Assembly: GCA_963969365.1 (NCBI GenBank)
Contig: OZ017754.1
Coordinates: 1,178,001-1,242,000, forward strand
Length of the DNA stretch: 64,000 nt
Direction: 5' to 3'
Source: Asterochloris sp. CNOR1
Taxonomy: Eukaryota > Chlorophyta > Trebouxiophyceae > Trebouxiales > Trebouxiaceae
Shown here: in pieces, positions 1 to 12,200 of the stretch
Position numbering within the stretch: position 1 is the stretch's first letter
How the letters are laid out: each line of letters starts with the position of its first letter
Translations under genes and position numbers: made by a program
The notes under the pieces: generated by a model
Databases searched by the model: none
Seen by the model: the letters and a program-made list of their open reading frames with translations, nothing else
Told to the model about the DNA's origin: nothing

Positions 1-1495
1 CTTGGCCTCAACCCTCCAGCTTCTCATGTCACCTAACCCTGGCAAACGAGATGACTGGTGTGATCTCACAACAGGCTTGGGGTGCCACGACATCAGGCTG
101 TGCTCGGCAGGCCACTCACCATGGAGGCATACCTGCTGAGCACAGCAGAACCCTGACAGCTGACAACTGTCAATTCAGCTTCTGACTCCAGCACCGCTGC
201 TGAAAGATGCAGTGACTGGCACCAGCCTGACCAGGCCCACAGATTGCACAGCGCCGTGTAGCAGCCTTGGAAGACAATGAGCATGCACACACCATCCAAT
301 AAGCATCAGTGTGTGTGCACAGCCCACCAGCATTTAGCTGGCTGAGATGCTGGCCAATGAAGTTGGCACTGGAAGCAGGTGACAGGCGAGGTCCACTATA
401 TCACAAGAAAACAATGGCCTGAGCAGCCCATGTCAAGACTCACCTGCGTCGAATCTTCCTGGCGCGCCCGCCATGCAATCCAATACAGCCTCAAGCCGAA
501 AAAAGTGTACAACACGGTGGCCACGTGCTGTGTGGCCTCCCGTGATATAAGATTGGGCAGGACATAGCCCAAGGCTGTGGAAATGACCTGCGACACAGCA
601 GCAGGAGTGGGATGCATGCCCCTGCCGTGCAGATCCAATGTGTGTTCTTGCAGTATGCCTTGGAATGGTGCCCCATTACACCATGCAGAGGCCCGGTAGC
701 GATATCATCGTTGACACATGCAGGCGGCAGCTGGACCACCACCAAGTTGAAGTGCTCACTGTCATGGTGATGAGCGCCGACATAGCTCCCACGAACACCA
801 CCAACCGGGCGTGTCTCATTGCCATGATGGCTGCAATGATGAAGGTCTCATCACCAACCTCTGTCACGAGGATCTGCAGACAGCCAGGGGGCCAGGTGCA
901 ACCAGCGCCCACCAGACTGCTCTAGGTGCTGCAGCTAGCGACCTGCAGGGATGCCTACCAGATGGCTGCAATTTGCCATAGGCCATCAACAGGGACTGCA
1001 GGGGCAGCCGGCAGCAAAATCCCTGATGGTCAAAGCAGGCTGGGTTGCAGGCACACAGCAGGCACTATGGGCCGCCGACCTGGTTCACTGCAGCTGAGCT
1101 TGATATTGCGAGCACGGCTGACTGCTAGCAGGAGAGGCAGGGGTAGCAGGTGGCAAGGCTAGCGCATGGGCTACCAGCTTATGCTACCTACATGAAGTGC
1201 TGCAGGCAGGGCACCTCACCATGATGAAACTTTTTGCCAGGGCATGCACCACATCCTTGTTGTCCTCATAAAACTCTCCTGCAGTCTGCTCCCCACGGCT
1301 GAGCTGCTCCTGCAATCCAGAAGGGTGACACTGATCTCATTGCCACCAGGGGGCTCAACAATCTGCACATGGCCATCATTTGCTTACAGCCTCCTTGCCC
1401 AGCACCAATTGACTGCCGTGTGGCAAAGTCCTTGCTGCTTCTACAACAGAGCTCCATATCATGAGGGCCACCAGGCAGCAGCAGAGGGTTCTCAT
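1..1495 (-). CDS. GDT1/UPF0016-family Mn2+/Ca2+ transporter (PML3/4/5-like), 3' part missing
   Basis: Multi-pass cation/proton antiporter expected in the Golgi or secretory pathway, where such proteins supply Mn2+ for glycosylation. Exons read on the minus strand: 1388-1495, 1220-1309, 760-873, 444-587 and 133-215; the phases agree at every junction and the gene runs off the left edge. Residues 1-20 (MRTLCCCLVALMIWSSVVEA) look like a signal peptide, which is why this ATG was preferred to in-frame upstream codons. Exon 3 carries the family signature as TEVGDETF followed by a hydrophobic helix. EVGDET rather than ExGDK[ST] is the form I recall for the plant Golgi clade. Exon 4 holds two further helices (LGYVLPNLIS, VATVLYTFFGLRLYWIAW). 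Exon 5 starts the acidic cytosolic linker. The second signature half is outside the window. The end of exon 5 is the least certain boundary. Confidence 0.88.
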
Positions 1496-2008
1496 ATGGT
1501 GCCTGCCGAGCCCCAAGCTCGGCAAGCATGAGGTGAGCCTCATGCAGGGCCGAGGCTCCACCTGAAGCTCAGCTGAAGTCGAGCTGAGCTTTAGCCAGAC
1601 ATCATGACAGGTTGGGTCAATGTGCGGGCAGCCGTGTCGATCGCAGGTGATGTTATGCTGCCACTTGCCGCGGGTCTCTGCAAGACAGTCAACAGTTTGA
1701 CTAGCCTCTGCCCTGCAGAGCCAAAAACCCCTGACCCCTCTACAGCTGCTAAATGAACAGATCTGCGGCAGTCAGCTTTGCTTTAAGCACCTAGAACACG
1801 AAGTCAGTTGTGTAGACTTGCAACTGAGAAGCACAAAACTGCTTTGCTCAGCTACATGCACTGTGGCCAGAGTCAGCTGAGACCCTTTGCTGCAGCAAAA
1901 CGGCAAGCGAGACGCTCAGCTTGTGCCAGGCGCTATTCTACTTGCTGCCGAGGGCACCATCAACCTCAGGTGGCACATGAGCCTCCCTTTGAGACAACCA
2001 GGCTCCTG
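1496..2008. promoter_or_regulatory. Divergent intergenic region between GDT1-like gene and kinase gene
   Basis: About 510 nt separate the start codons of two divergently transcribed genes, so promoters and 5' UTRs of both must lie here. I see no coding exon with consistent splice sites and no obvious TATA box. An open frame continues upstream of the kinase ATG to about 1808, so part of this stretch could be coding if the kinase starts earlier. Confidence 0.45.
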
Positions 2009-5000
2009 ATGGATACACAGCTGCTGCTCAGCCCAAAGTGGTGGGCAGAGCATTGTGCCAGCCTGCCAGAGGTGTTCAGCGTGGAAAGGCAGCAGGGGGA
2101 AATCCGCCAAAAGAACAGCTTCATCCAGTTCCTCCTGCTGAGGTGGGTTCCAAGACGCAGCTTGAGTGCTGCTCTCAACTGCCAGAACTTGCATTGTCCC
2201 TGATTAGCTTGAGCATCCCCTCTGTATGGCTGCACTCTGGTCTGTGCTGCAGCAAAAGTACCAGCTCTTGCATATTTGTCCACAGGGCAAGCTACTATCT
2301 GGCAGACCAAAACAGCAGCCAACAGTGAAGCCAGACAAAGCTGTTGCACCAACTGGATGTTGATCAAGGGACGGGCTCCATTGCAGGCTCTCCAATGGAC
2401 AGGACCTGTCAGTGGTCGCCAAGCTGGTCAACTTGGCGCAGAACCAGTACAGGCAGGTTGTTGCCTTGGCCTCTGCAGCCGGGCAACATGCATGTCGTTG
2501 GGGGTGGAGGAAAGGTGCAACTCTAACATGATGCAACGTCGGCCCCGTCAGGACAAACAATCAAGGCGGATGTTGGTAGCCCTGTCCTGCTGGGGGTGGC
2601 ATGCTTGACATAATGCCCTGTGCAGGCCCACCCTGCGCCCACCCTGCGGAAGCTTTGTCCACTGTGTATCCCTTCACACCGTGACCTACGTAACCTGCCT
2701 TGTTGAGTGTTGCATGCCCCCTCCTGCAGAATCGTCAAGAAATTTTCATTGTTGAGTATGGCATGCCCCTCCGCAGAAGTGACACTCCTTGTGGTCAGCG
2801 CTGAAGTGTTGGTGGTCTCTGACTGATCTTGCTGTTTCCACCAAACCAGTGCCCTGCAGGGATGAGGAACACCGCGCCCGCAGTGTGCAGTCCTACCGGG
2901 TTGAGACCAGCTTCTTTCAGAAGTGCGCTCCCCTCCTACTGCAGGTCCTGCCATTGCTTTCACTCTGCTGCCCCGCAGGGGACTGCTCTGCCTGCTGCCT
3001 GAACCGTCGCTGACCGACTCCCTGCCTCGCCTTGTGTATGCTTGAGAATAGAGTGCAAGCGTTTGGAGGTCAGAGCCTGTTGCGTGCTCAGCTCAGCTGC
3101 TGAGGCTGCAGCTGCCAGTGCCTGCCCAGCCCTCTCAGGCATCTCATCCTCAGCCTGTCTGCCATGACAATGCACTGTGGCACCCCATGTACGGCTTAGA
3201 GGGGGTGACTCAGGCCTCTTGTATTTACTATGCATCTTCTGTAGCATGCAGGCAGGCGCCCAGCTGTCAAAGACAGGTCACGCTTGGGTGTTATAGATAT
3301 ACATATATGCTGCTCACTCTGCCTCCTTTCTGGTGTCCAGGCAGAAGTCAGGCTGCCAGCAGCTGTCTACATACGCTGGGAGCCAGAGAATGCTGGTCTG
3401 ACAGTGATATTACAGGACTTGAGGGCTCTACCAGCTCCTGGAGGCACGAGCAGCCTCACAGTGGCCCCTGGTACCCCTGGGCTGAGGCACGGCCAGTTCC
3501 ACGCTCTCACCCAGCTGCAGGTGGGTTCAGGCAGTCCGGTTGCCTTGTGGGTGCTGCACTGCAGCGCCTGCCCCTGTCAGGTCCCTCATGGCCTGTCTCC
3601 TGCCCTTGAGCAGCAGCAGGGGTGCTGAACGCAGTGTGCCTGTCCCGCACCTTGCGACACATGCACACTGCAAGTGCTTGTGGTGCCTGTGATGCTTTGT
3701 AATGCTAAGCGTGGATGGTTGCCATGCCTCATCAGAACTTGGAGGTCAGGCCATTGCGCAATTTTCAATGCGTGCTGTTGTCAATGTTCAGGCGCCAGGC
3801 TGCTGTATGATGTCAGTAAACTTTCCGAGCTGCAGGCTGCTGACTGCACTCACGAAGCCATCCAGCCCTGCAGGCAGAGGCAGCCCTGGCATGGTTGGCA
3901 AGATTCCACGCTGCCTTCTGGGGGGCCCGAGTCGCAGTATGTGCAGAGGAGCATGGCCTCTGGTGCCAGGTGAGCTGATTGCAGTGGTGAGTCACTCAGG
4001 ACTGTTGGTGCACCTCCTGCTGTGCATGACATCAGTGCCATGCAGGCTGCAGAGCATCATGCAGCGTCTAACATGTTCAGAAGCAGTCTGTCCTCGTGTC
4101 CACATCAGCACCTTCGATTGATGTTGCCACTGCAAGTCAAAGCCCCCACAAAGGTGACAGCCAAAAGTGTCCCTGGACAACCTGCAGGGAGGCTATTGGA
4201 CGCTGGAGAAGCGCCAGCCTGACCTGCACAGGATGCCGGCTGAGTGGCGCCGCACCGTGGCCAGCTTTGCCGGCAGCTTCCCTCAGGTCTTCCAGTGCCC
4301 CTCTGTGCAGGTCAGCTCACGCATGCAGCACATGCAGGTGCAGCCATGCAAGCCTGTGCGATGTGCACACTGGCAGGGTCTGCCACATCTTCAGCAGGCA
4401 GGCAGTCAGCAATCCCAATGGGACAGCCCTGTCCCACTGCTAGATTTGGTGTGGCTGAGCCCTGATTTTTCCAAGAGAACATGGCCCACCCTGGGTGAGA
4501 TTGTAGTAGGTAGGGGTCTAATGCTGGGTGCGACCAGGTCTAGTGTCCTGGTGTCAGAGCATGAGGTTCCACAGCTACTGTTCCTGAGCATGAAAAAGCT
4601 CGTTGCCATCAATGCATCACATCTCTGCCGAGGCAGCAGCACATCTATTTGCAGCAGTGCACGGGCCCCTTCTCTGGGCTGGGGGTTGGTGCAGAGCTTG
4701 CTTGCTCGCCTCAACAGCAGTCGCGTTTCCCCTTTTGCCAGACAGCAGATCAGGGCTTCTGATACGTTGATTGGTACAGGCTCTGGGGGTGCGCCTGGCA
4801 GCTGCAGCGTCCAGGCTGCATGCCCAGCTGGGCGGCAGGGGCATGGACTCGATACAGGCCACAAAGCATGGGAGCTGCCAGCATCAACCACGCTGGACGC
4901 TGCTGCATGGCGACTTCAAGGTGCTGCAGCAGCCTGAACACCCAGCACTGATGCGCAATGCATGCCTTGATGCTTTACATGCAACTTTCAGGGTGCCCTC

Positions 5001-6049
5001 CGTGCGCCATGCCAGCTGGCAGAAGGCCTGATCAGCAGCTTGCAGTGCACGCCGGGACGCAATGCTGCTGCCACCGCAGCTTCTCCCAGGCAAGAATCAG
5101 GTCTCACAAGCAAGCGGTCTGGTGCGCCATGCATGCAGAGTGTGGGCACATGCTCAGGTCTTTGGCATTGAATGCTGAAGAGTAAACAGCCTGCGCTGCC
5201 CTGCCTGCAGACTGCCAACATCTTCCTTGCTCAAGCTGAGGGGCAGGCGTGGACAGCCAGTGCCTGTGACTATCAGTGGACTGGTGGCGGTCTGGGTGTG
5301 CGAGATGTTGTCTACCTCATCTGGACGTCTGTAAGTGGTTCTGTTCAGGCACTCCTCCAATGCCCTGTGCTTGCTGACAAGATCCAGGGCATTTGCCACC
5401 TGCATAGCCTTGACAGTGCCAGCGCTGGACAGGAGGCAAACCAGCAGACACATCATTGTGCAGCTGCCGGCAGCCTGCCTGACATAGAACCAGAGCTGCT
5501 GTTGGCATTGAGCTGCACTGAGCGATGGCTGCAGGTGGAGCCTTCAGTAGCACAGCAGCATGAGCAGGAGCTGCTGCATCACTACTGGGACCAGCTCAAC
5601 GAGGGCCTGCGACGGCGGAATGCAGCGGTGTACACAGAGGAGCAGCTGCAGACCGATGCTGATCTTGCCTTCCTGGACTACACGCGCTTCCTTATAGGCA
5701 GTATGTGGGGCAATGTCTCACCTGAGAGCTGCTCCAAGATGGCTGGCGACATGAATCAAGGCATGCACAAGAGGTAGGGGACGTGTCACAACAGGGAGCA
5801 TGCTTGAGCTGTATGGGGTGATCAGCTGTGCTTGGAATCTTGCAAAGTTACTGTGACTCTCTATATCAGACCAGCTTGCAATGTTGCAGGTCTGCTCAGC
5901 ATCTTGTAAACATGGTACATAAGGCTGACCAACTACTGCAAGCTTTTGAGCAGCAACGTCCTGCCAACATGTTGATGAACACAATTCGTGATGGAGTCAG
6001 CCAACCTCACCTGCAAGCAGGTCTGCTTCCCAGCAACACAGCAGAGTGA
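2009..6049 (+). CDS. CHK/APH-type (ecdysteroid-kinase-like) small-molecule kinase
   Basis: Predicted 467-residue kinase of the aminoglycoside phosphotransferase/CHK-kinase-like fold; the small-molecule substrate is unknown. Ten exons: 2009-2142, 2387-2456, 2891-2944, 3341-3520, 3874-3969, 4188-4310, 4780-4920, 5211-5330, 5448-5773 and 5890-6049. All phases fit; the start of exon 9 (5445 or 5448) is ambiguous and several donors are weak. The ATP-binding lysine is probably in SVVAKLV (about K57). ALAWLARFHAAFW and GGYWTLEKR (exons 5-6) are typical of the family middle region. The Brenner motif HxDxxxxN is formed across the exon 7/8 junction as HGDFKTAN (D264, N269). The metal-binding aspartate follows in DYQWTGGGLGVRD (D286). 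The C-terminal exon gives the usual helical end. The start ATG is tentative because the frame is open upstream to 1808. Confidence 0.8.
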
Positions 6050-6276
6050 TTTCCAGAGGATGTGATCAGATAGCTGCAGGACTGGGTTCAGCCCAGCACA
6101 TGTGCTTAGCTTGCTGTATTCTGTAGACAAACCTGAAATGCTCACTTAGCACTGCACTATACACTTGTGATCCATCTTCAATGCAGACATAGCCAGCAGC
6201 TCTTGTGATGCGTTATCTACTTCACTACATGGATCATACAGGGGGAATAGCTGTAGAATGTGGATGAGAAGGCAAT
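6050..6276. other. Convergent 3' region between kinase and large disordered-protein gene
   Basis: This 227-nt stretch lies between two stop codons facing each other and should hold both 3' UTRs. No further coding potential or structured element was recognised. Confidence 0.5.
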
Positions 6277-9200
6277 TCAGATCACCATTGGTGGCGCAGA
6301 TGGCTGCTGCTGCAGCTGACTGGTGGCACTGACAGACCCATGGCCGTGTAAGAGCAGTTGCTCTAGTGCAGAGGTGGCAGTTGGGATTGATTGCAGAGCC
6401 TGCATGTTGCTAGCTGCCTGCCAGGGCTGATCAAAGGGCTGCCGAAGGCCCGGGGGCTCAGCAGCCTGCTGCGTGCTGAACACTGGTGCATTACCAGCAA
6501 CGAACTGTCTGTCTCGAAGAACTTGTTGGCCGGTGGACTGCTGCACTGTGCCAGCGGCCATCTGGAACTGCAGTATCTGCCCCTGCAACACGTGATTGCA
6601 GTGGGCTGCACAGGCAGAGGCATGCCAGCCAGCAGACAGCCTTGCATGCAGCTCAACAACATGCAAGGCTAATCGTGTTGTAGACGGGTATCTCCATGCA
6701 GCAGCTGTGCTCGCTTGCGCTATAGTGAAAGACAGGTAAGGCGCATCAGCCACAGCAAACTTCAGCATGCGTACCTGGGGCTGCCCGGCTCCTGTGGCAC
6801 TCCAGTCAGCCTGCTCCAGGGGTGCACTCAGTGCCAAGCTGCCTGGCTGGGAGCTGCCTGCGCCTGGGTCACCAGCCAGCATGTGCAAGCCTGGCTGCCC
6901 CCAGGCTGGCTGCAGTCCCGCAGCAGCAGGCTGCTGCAGGTCTGGCTGCTGCACCACCCCGCCTTGACCAAGCGGCAGAGGCGCCTGTGTGGGCTGAGGC
7001 CCGCTCATCAGCAGGCCTGCCTGATACTGCGGGAGCTGAAGGCCATCAACCATATCATTGTATGGGTCTGTGACTTGCCCAGCCTGCCCAGAAAGCAGCA
7101 GGCTAGACATGGCAGCTGCCTGCACCTGTGCGCCAGCAGCAGCAAGCTGCTGCTGCTGAATGGCAGGCGGCGGCATCATCTGCATCTGCAAAGGAAGTTG
7201 AGAAGCTTGCCTTCCAGGCCCAGGGTCCTGCGACACCCTTCCAAGTCTGCCACCGTGCAGCATGCCGGTGGTGGACTCACCAACAGGCAGCTCTGAGGTC
7301 ACGGGGCCCTGCTGCTGCCACTGCTGCTGGTTAGCCATGTGACCAAGTGGGAGCCCTCCAGTGCCTGCTGCAGCGCTGCTGCCGGCCTGCCCTGGGGCAG
7401 CTCCACTGTGCACCCTGCCCAGCTGCACAGCTGGCACCTGGGCGCCAGCATCCCCCTGCCGCCTGACCTGGTCACCAGCGGGACCAGAGCCTGCCCGACC
7501 ACCAGCAGCAGACCTGGTGGCAGCAGACTGCCAGCCAGACCCCGCCGAGTAGGCTGCAGCCAGCCGCCTGTCAGGTTGCCATCTGCTTTGGTGCAGGACA
7601 GCAGCTGCAGGGGCGTCCTGGGCTATGGAAGGGGCGGCAGCCTGGGGCTGCTGGTGTTCAGGGCCGGGACCTGGGGGAGCCCACTGCTGGCCACTGCCCT
7701 GCCACTGCTGCTCCAGGCCTGCAGGGGACTGCCAGCCAGCCTGCTGCTGCCGCCTGCCGCTGTCACGTTGATGCGCCTGCGCCAGGTGCTGTCGATCATA
7801 GTGCCTCCCCTCCCAGCCAGCGGGCGCGCGGTGCGGCAGTGCCTTGTACAGCCCAGCATCCCCTGCAGCTGCGGCTTGCCATGGCGGCATCTGCGGCCGT
7901 CCCTCATCCCACGCATGTGGTGCCTGGCGTGCTGGCATCTCGCGGGCATGCTGGTGCCGGTGCCTCTCCCAGGATGGGCGATGCTGGCTGGCTGGCACCC
8001 AACTCTGGGCAGCCGAGGGCCCCACCAGGACAGTCCCTGCGGGCGGCAGGAGGTCGCTGCCGGGGGCACACCTCTGCTGCAGGTCACCTGCGCAGACAGG
8101 GACGGCATACTGTCAGCCCAGGCTTGCGTCATGAGACAGCTCACGCCTGTGGACGGCAGCGTGAAACTGTCAGCCAACAGCTCACAGCACAATGCAGGCC
8201 TGACGCAACATGCTTGCAGGCTTGTTGCCAGGCCCACCGAACTGCTGGGAAGCCATGCCATCAATTTAGGCACATGTATGGGACCCAGCTCATGCCTTTC
8301 AAGACAGAGGCGTCCGCAGCTTCTGCCAAGCTGAGGACACCTGCAAGCAAAGTGCAGCCTGGGCCACAGGTGATGCTCTGTGGGCTTGCCATGCTCACTC
8401 TGGTGCTGGAAAGCTGCTGGAGGCCTGTATGCATCCGGCCTGTCGGGCCTGGGGCGCCCGGAGGGCCACGTCTGCTGCAAGCCTCTGTCTGGCGCCATGT
8501 CGCCATACTCAGGCGCGTCCCTGTTGGGCTTCCAGCGCCCTGCAGGCACAGGGGGACATGGTGACAGAAAGTGTCCGGGTGGCAGGTGGTTAGATCCCTG
8601 TCAGGCTTCCAGCGCCCTGTAAGTAAAGGTGGGCACAGTGACAGTCAGGCGAAACGCCGACCTGTGCAGGGGTGCCTGTCTGGAACAGACAGCAGCCCAT
8701 GCTTCTGTGTGGCGGCTGCATCTGTCTGGCTCCCAGTGCCCTGCAGGTGCTTGCCCTGCGCCTGCATGCACTGGCAGTGGGGTGATAAGGACAAGGACGA
8801 GCGGCGAGATGGGCATCGGACTGCTTGTCAAGCCAGGGATGAGTGAGCTGCCTGTGGCTGCTCTGTTCTCTGCCAGATGCCTCTATGGTAGGGCTTGCTG
8901 TGGCATCTACAGCTAAGATCAGTGCACAGACTGTCTGCTGCCACCACCTGCCCAGTCTGCACAGGCAACACCGCACTGCACAGGCCACCTGACCTTTGGG
9001 ACTGCCCTTCCGCAGGCCGCTGTGCCTGCTGCACCCCCCCTCGGCCAGCACTTCATCCAGCAAGCTCAGCTGTTAGGTGAGGTTGTGACGTGCAACCAAG
9101 CATTAGCATCTGCCCACCTGGGGGCTGCCGCGCTTGCTGCGCCCCCCTCTGCCAGGCCAGCACCTGGTCCAGCGAGCCTGCAGCGCTGAGCTGCCGCGCT

Positions 9201-12200
9201 AGCCTGGTGGCAGGCCGGTACTGTGGGGGCACCCCAGCTGCATCAGCTGCACCACTGCTGGTGCCCAGGTCAGAGCCCCGCTGCCTGCTACCCGCCCCTG
9301 GCTGGGCCTGCCTGCTGTCCTCTGCAGAGACCTCAATTACAGCGCCAGAGGCCTCCCTGTCGGAGCCTGGGCGCACCCAGATCTGGGCTGGCTCTTGGGC
9401 GCTCTCGCTGTGGCTGCCTGCAGGGAAGCAGGCATGGGGGTGTGGTGCATGGCAGGCAAACAGACACATGCACGCCTGCAGTGGGCAGCTGCCCGGCAGA
9501 TGGCAGCTCGGCAGCAATGTCTGCCCCTCCATGTGCCAGCCTGCCCTGGCGCGAGTGCGCCCTGCAATGGCCTGTCCTGCGCTGTCTCCTTGCAAAGCTG
9601 CAATGCCGTCTGCCATTAAGGTCCCACCTGCCGCTGGCAGCGAGCCATGCTGCGAAGGGGGACCCAGCTCCTGCGAGGCTGCAACAGCTGCTGCAGCAGG
9701 CGCCACATCGTCATGCCCTGCTGCCTGCAGCTCCCCTCCTGCTGCTGCTTGCCCCTGAGCAGCCTGCTCAGGTGCTGCCTGAGCCATGGCGGGCTGCTGC
9801 GGCCAGCCAGACTGGGGCAGCCCCAGGCTGCCAGGCAACCCCTGACCCCAGAAGGGCAGCACAGGCATGCCCAGCGCCAGCAGCGGCGGTGCTGAAGGGG
9901 CTGCAGCAGACTGCCCATCACTGGGAGCAGCCTCAGACGGTGCTGCCACCTGGCCCAGCCCAGCTGCTGCGCCGCTGCTGCTGCTCCTGTCACCAGCGCC
10001 GACCCCAGCAGCAGTCACAGAGGGCCTGCGCAGCTCTGAGTCAGCTGGTGCAGCATCTGCTCTTGGGCTGTTGGGTTCTGTGCGCACCAGCAGGTTGCGC
10101 AGTGCTCTGTCCAGCTGTAGACAGGGCAGGCTGCTTGAGCAAACTTGCCTGACAGCTTGAAATCGAGGATGTGAAGAGCACAGGTGTCCAGACATACCGC
10201 AGTCTCGGGCAGCCACCCGTCAGCAAAGTTGCTGCCTCCTCTGCAGGCTGCTGAAGTGGCATGCGAGTGGTGCCAGGTTGGGCATAGCAGCGCGACTCAA
10301 TTATGCAATCAGGCCAAGGTGAAGCCCACCTGATGGGTTATCATCTGGGCTGTCCTTGTGACTTCGTCCACATGCATGCCTGTCAGGCTGGCAACTGCGG
10401 GCCAGCTGTCCTCACTGTCCTCCTGCTGCAGGTCACTGGCATCAGCCTGCAGCCAAAACACCAACTGAGAGTCACCAGGCCGTGCCTGAGCCAAGACGTG
10501 TTCTGCTGTGGTTGCAGCAGGGCCTTGGGAAGCAGCAGGTAGTGATTAAGCAAGGCATGCAGCAGGGTTTGCAGTGCACCTCACGTGCTGGTGCATCAAT
10601 GGCAGCCCAGAAAGCAAAGGTGCGGTGACACTGACGTGTCACACAAGATCACAAGCAGCCCAAGCAGTACGTCAAGGAGTATGCCCCACAGGGCAAGCAG
10701 GGCTCAGAGTTACATGGTCAGTGCACCTGATCCACAGCAGCAGGATGCTCCCTCTCAAGGCGTGCTGCATCCATGCCCAGCTCTGCCAGCTGCGCCAGCA
10801 GGTTCCTCCCCAGAAAAGAACCACCCTGAGTGGCGGCTGTCTCCACCTCCACTGGCAGCCCCTGCGCTGCTGGCTGAATTGTCTCCGCCTGCACTGCAAT
10901 GCTGCTCACATTGAGGAAGGGCAACCACAACCTACAGCAAGAGGCTGCTGCTACTGCGGCCTGCACTGGGTTTCCCCTGACTCCACCCCTGTACCCAGGA
11001 GGCAGCCTCATGCAGCGCATGAGCCAGCACTGCACTGACACGACGCCTGCAGATCAATCTGGCCTGCACTCCCGGCTTTCACGGTGCACACACCAGGCTT
11101 CTTGCAGCTACAAGCTTTCTGAAGGAAAACCCCTAAACGTGCCGTACCTGGGCAGGCTGTTGCTGAGCAATTGCCTCCAGCAGACGCTGGTTGCCAGATG
11201 CTATATTCTGCAGCTGCCCTGACACCTGCAGCACATACACAGGTCTACGTCAAGCTGTTGCCTGCCGCTGGCAGGCTGCAACAGACAGGCATTGCGCGGC
11301 AAACAGATGGCTGCTGCCATGACAGCTGCGGAGGTCAGAGCTGAGTCAGTGCCAGCTCCAGCAGCTTGCTTGCATGAGGAGCAGTCAGCTTGGGATTTCA
11401 TGTACAACGGCGTGCCAGCTTCACCTGCTCCTGCATTGCCTGCAGGCCTGCTTGCAGGACAGCCTGCAGCTCCTCACGGCTGACTCCTGCTGAAGCAGGG
11501 CTCGCCTGCTGCACGGCCGCCTCCTGCAGGTGGAACATCTGTGTCTGTGAGCAGGTGTGTGAGCAGGGAGGTGCAGGTGCGTGTTGGTACCCAGCAGGTC
11601 TAGGCTGGCAGGCAGATCAGTGCATCAAAAGAACTTCAAGGTGTCGTTCAAAGCATGATGCAGCACTTGTGGCGTGGCAGCTTCATGCGCATGAGCTCAA
11701 GTGTTGCATGCACAACAAGCTCACCCTGCCAGCCTCTGCACGAGCCTGAGGCTGCCCCACCCCTGTGCCAGGAGCCCCAGGTCCAGGCAATTGTGCAGCA
11801 GCTTTGTCTGCGGCCTCAGAGGCCTCAGCAGGCTGTGCTGCAGCAACTTGCTGAGGCCCTCCACCAGCCTGTGGTGCTGCTGCAGCAGCAGTCAGCAACA
11901 CCTCTGGCCGCAAGGGCGCAGCCCGCACTGGCTCCAACACAGGCTGCTGAGGCTGTTCTGCAGCGGCAGCATCAGTGGCCTGGCCTCTGCTGCTGCTACC
12001 CTGGCTGCTCAGCATGCGGCCGTCAGCCTGCTGGCGGCCTGCTGCTTCTGCATCACCCCCCTTAGGCTGCCGCCTACTGCCCTGGACGCCCAGCATGGTG
12101 GAGGCAATCTCATCGTACACAGTTCGGAGATGCTCCAGGCTGGGGCCAGCAGCAACACTGGTCCGGCGACCTGAAGCGCCAGGCTGCAGCCCAGCGGGGT

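Noticed and set aside
7339-8564. Long plus-strand open frames opposite the large disordered-protein gene
   Set aside because: They are complementary to GC-rich, repetitive minus-strand exons that chain in phase; the plus-strand translations have no splice logic or homology.
9005-9063. A separate exon encoding LLDEVLAEGG
   Set aside because: No acceptor in the needed phase, and the stretch is a recognisable copy of the neighbouring exon end.
9090-10160. Plus-strand frames rich in Ala, Cys and Leu
   Set aside because: Antisense reflections of the Gln/Ala/Gly-rich minus-strand exon 9118-10114.
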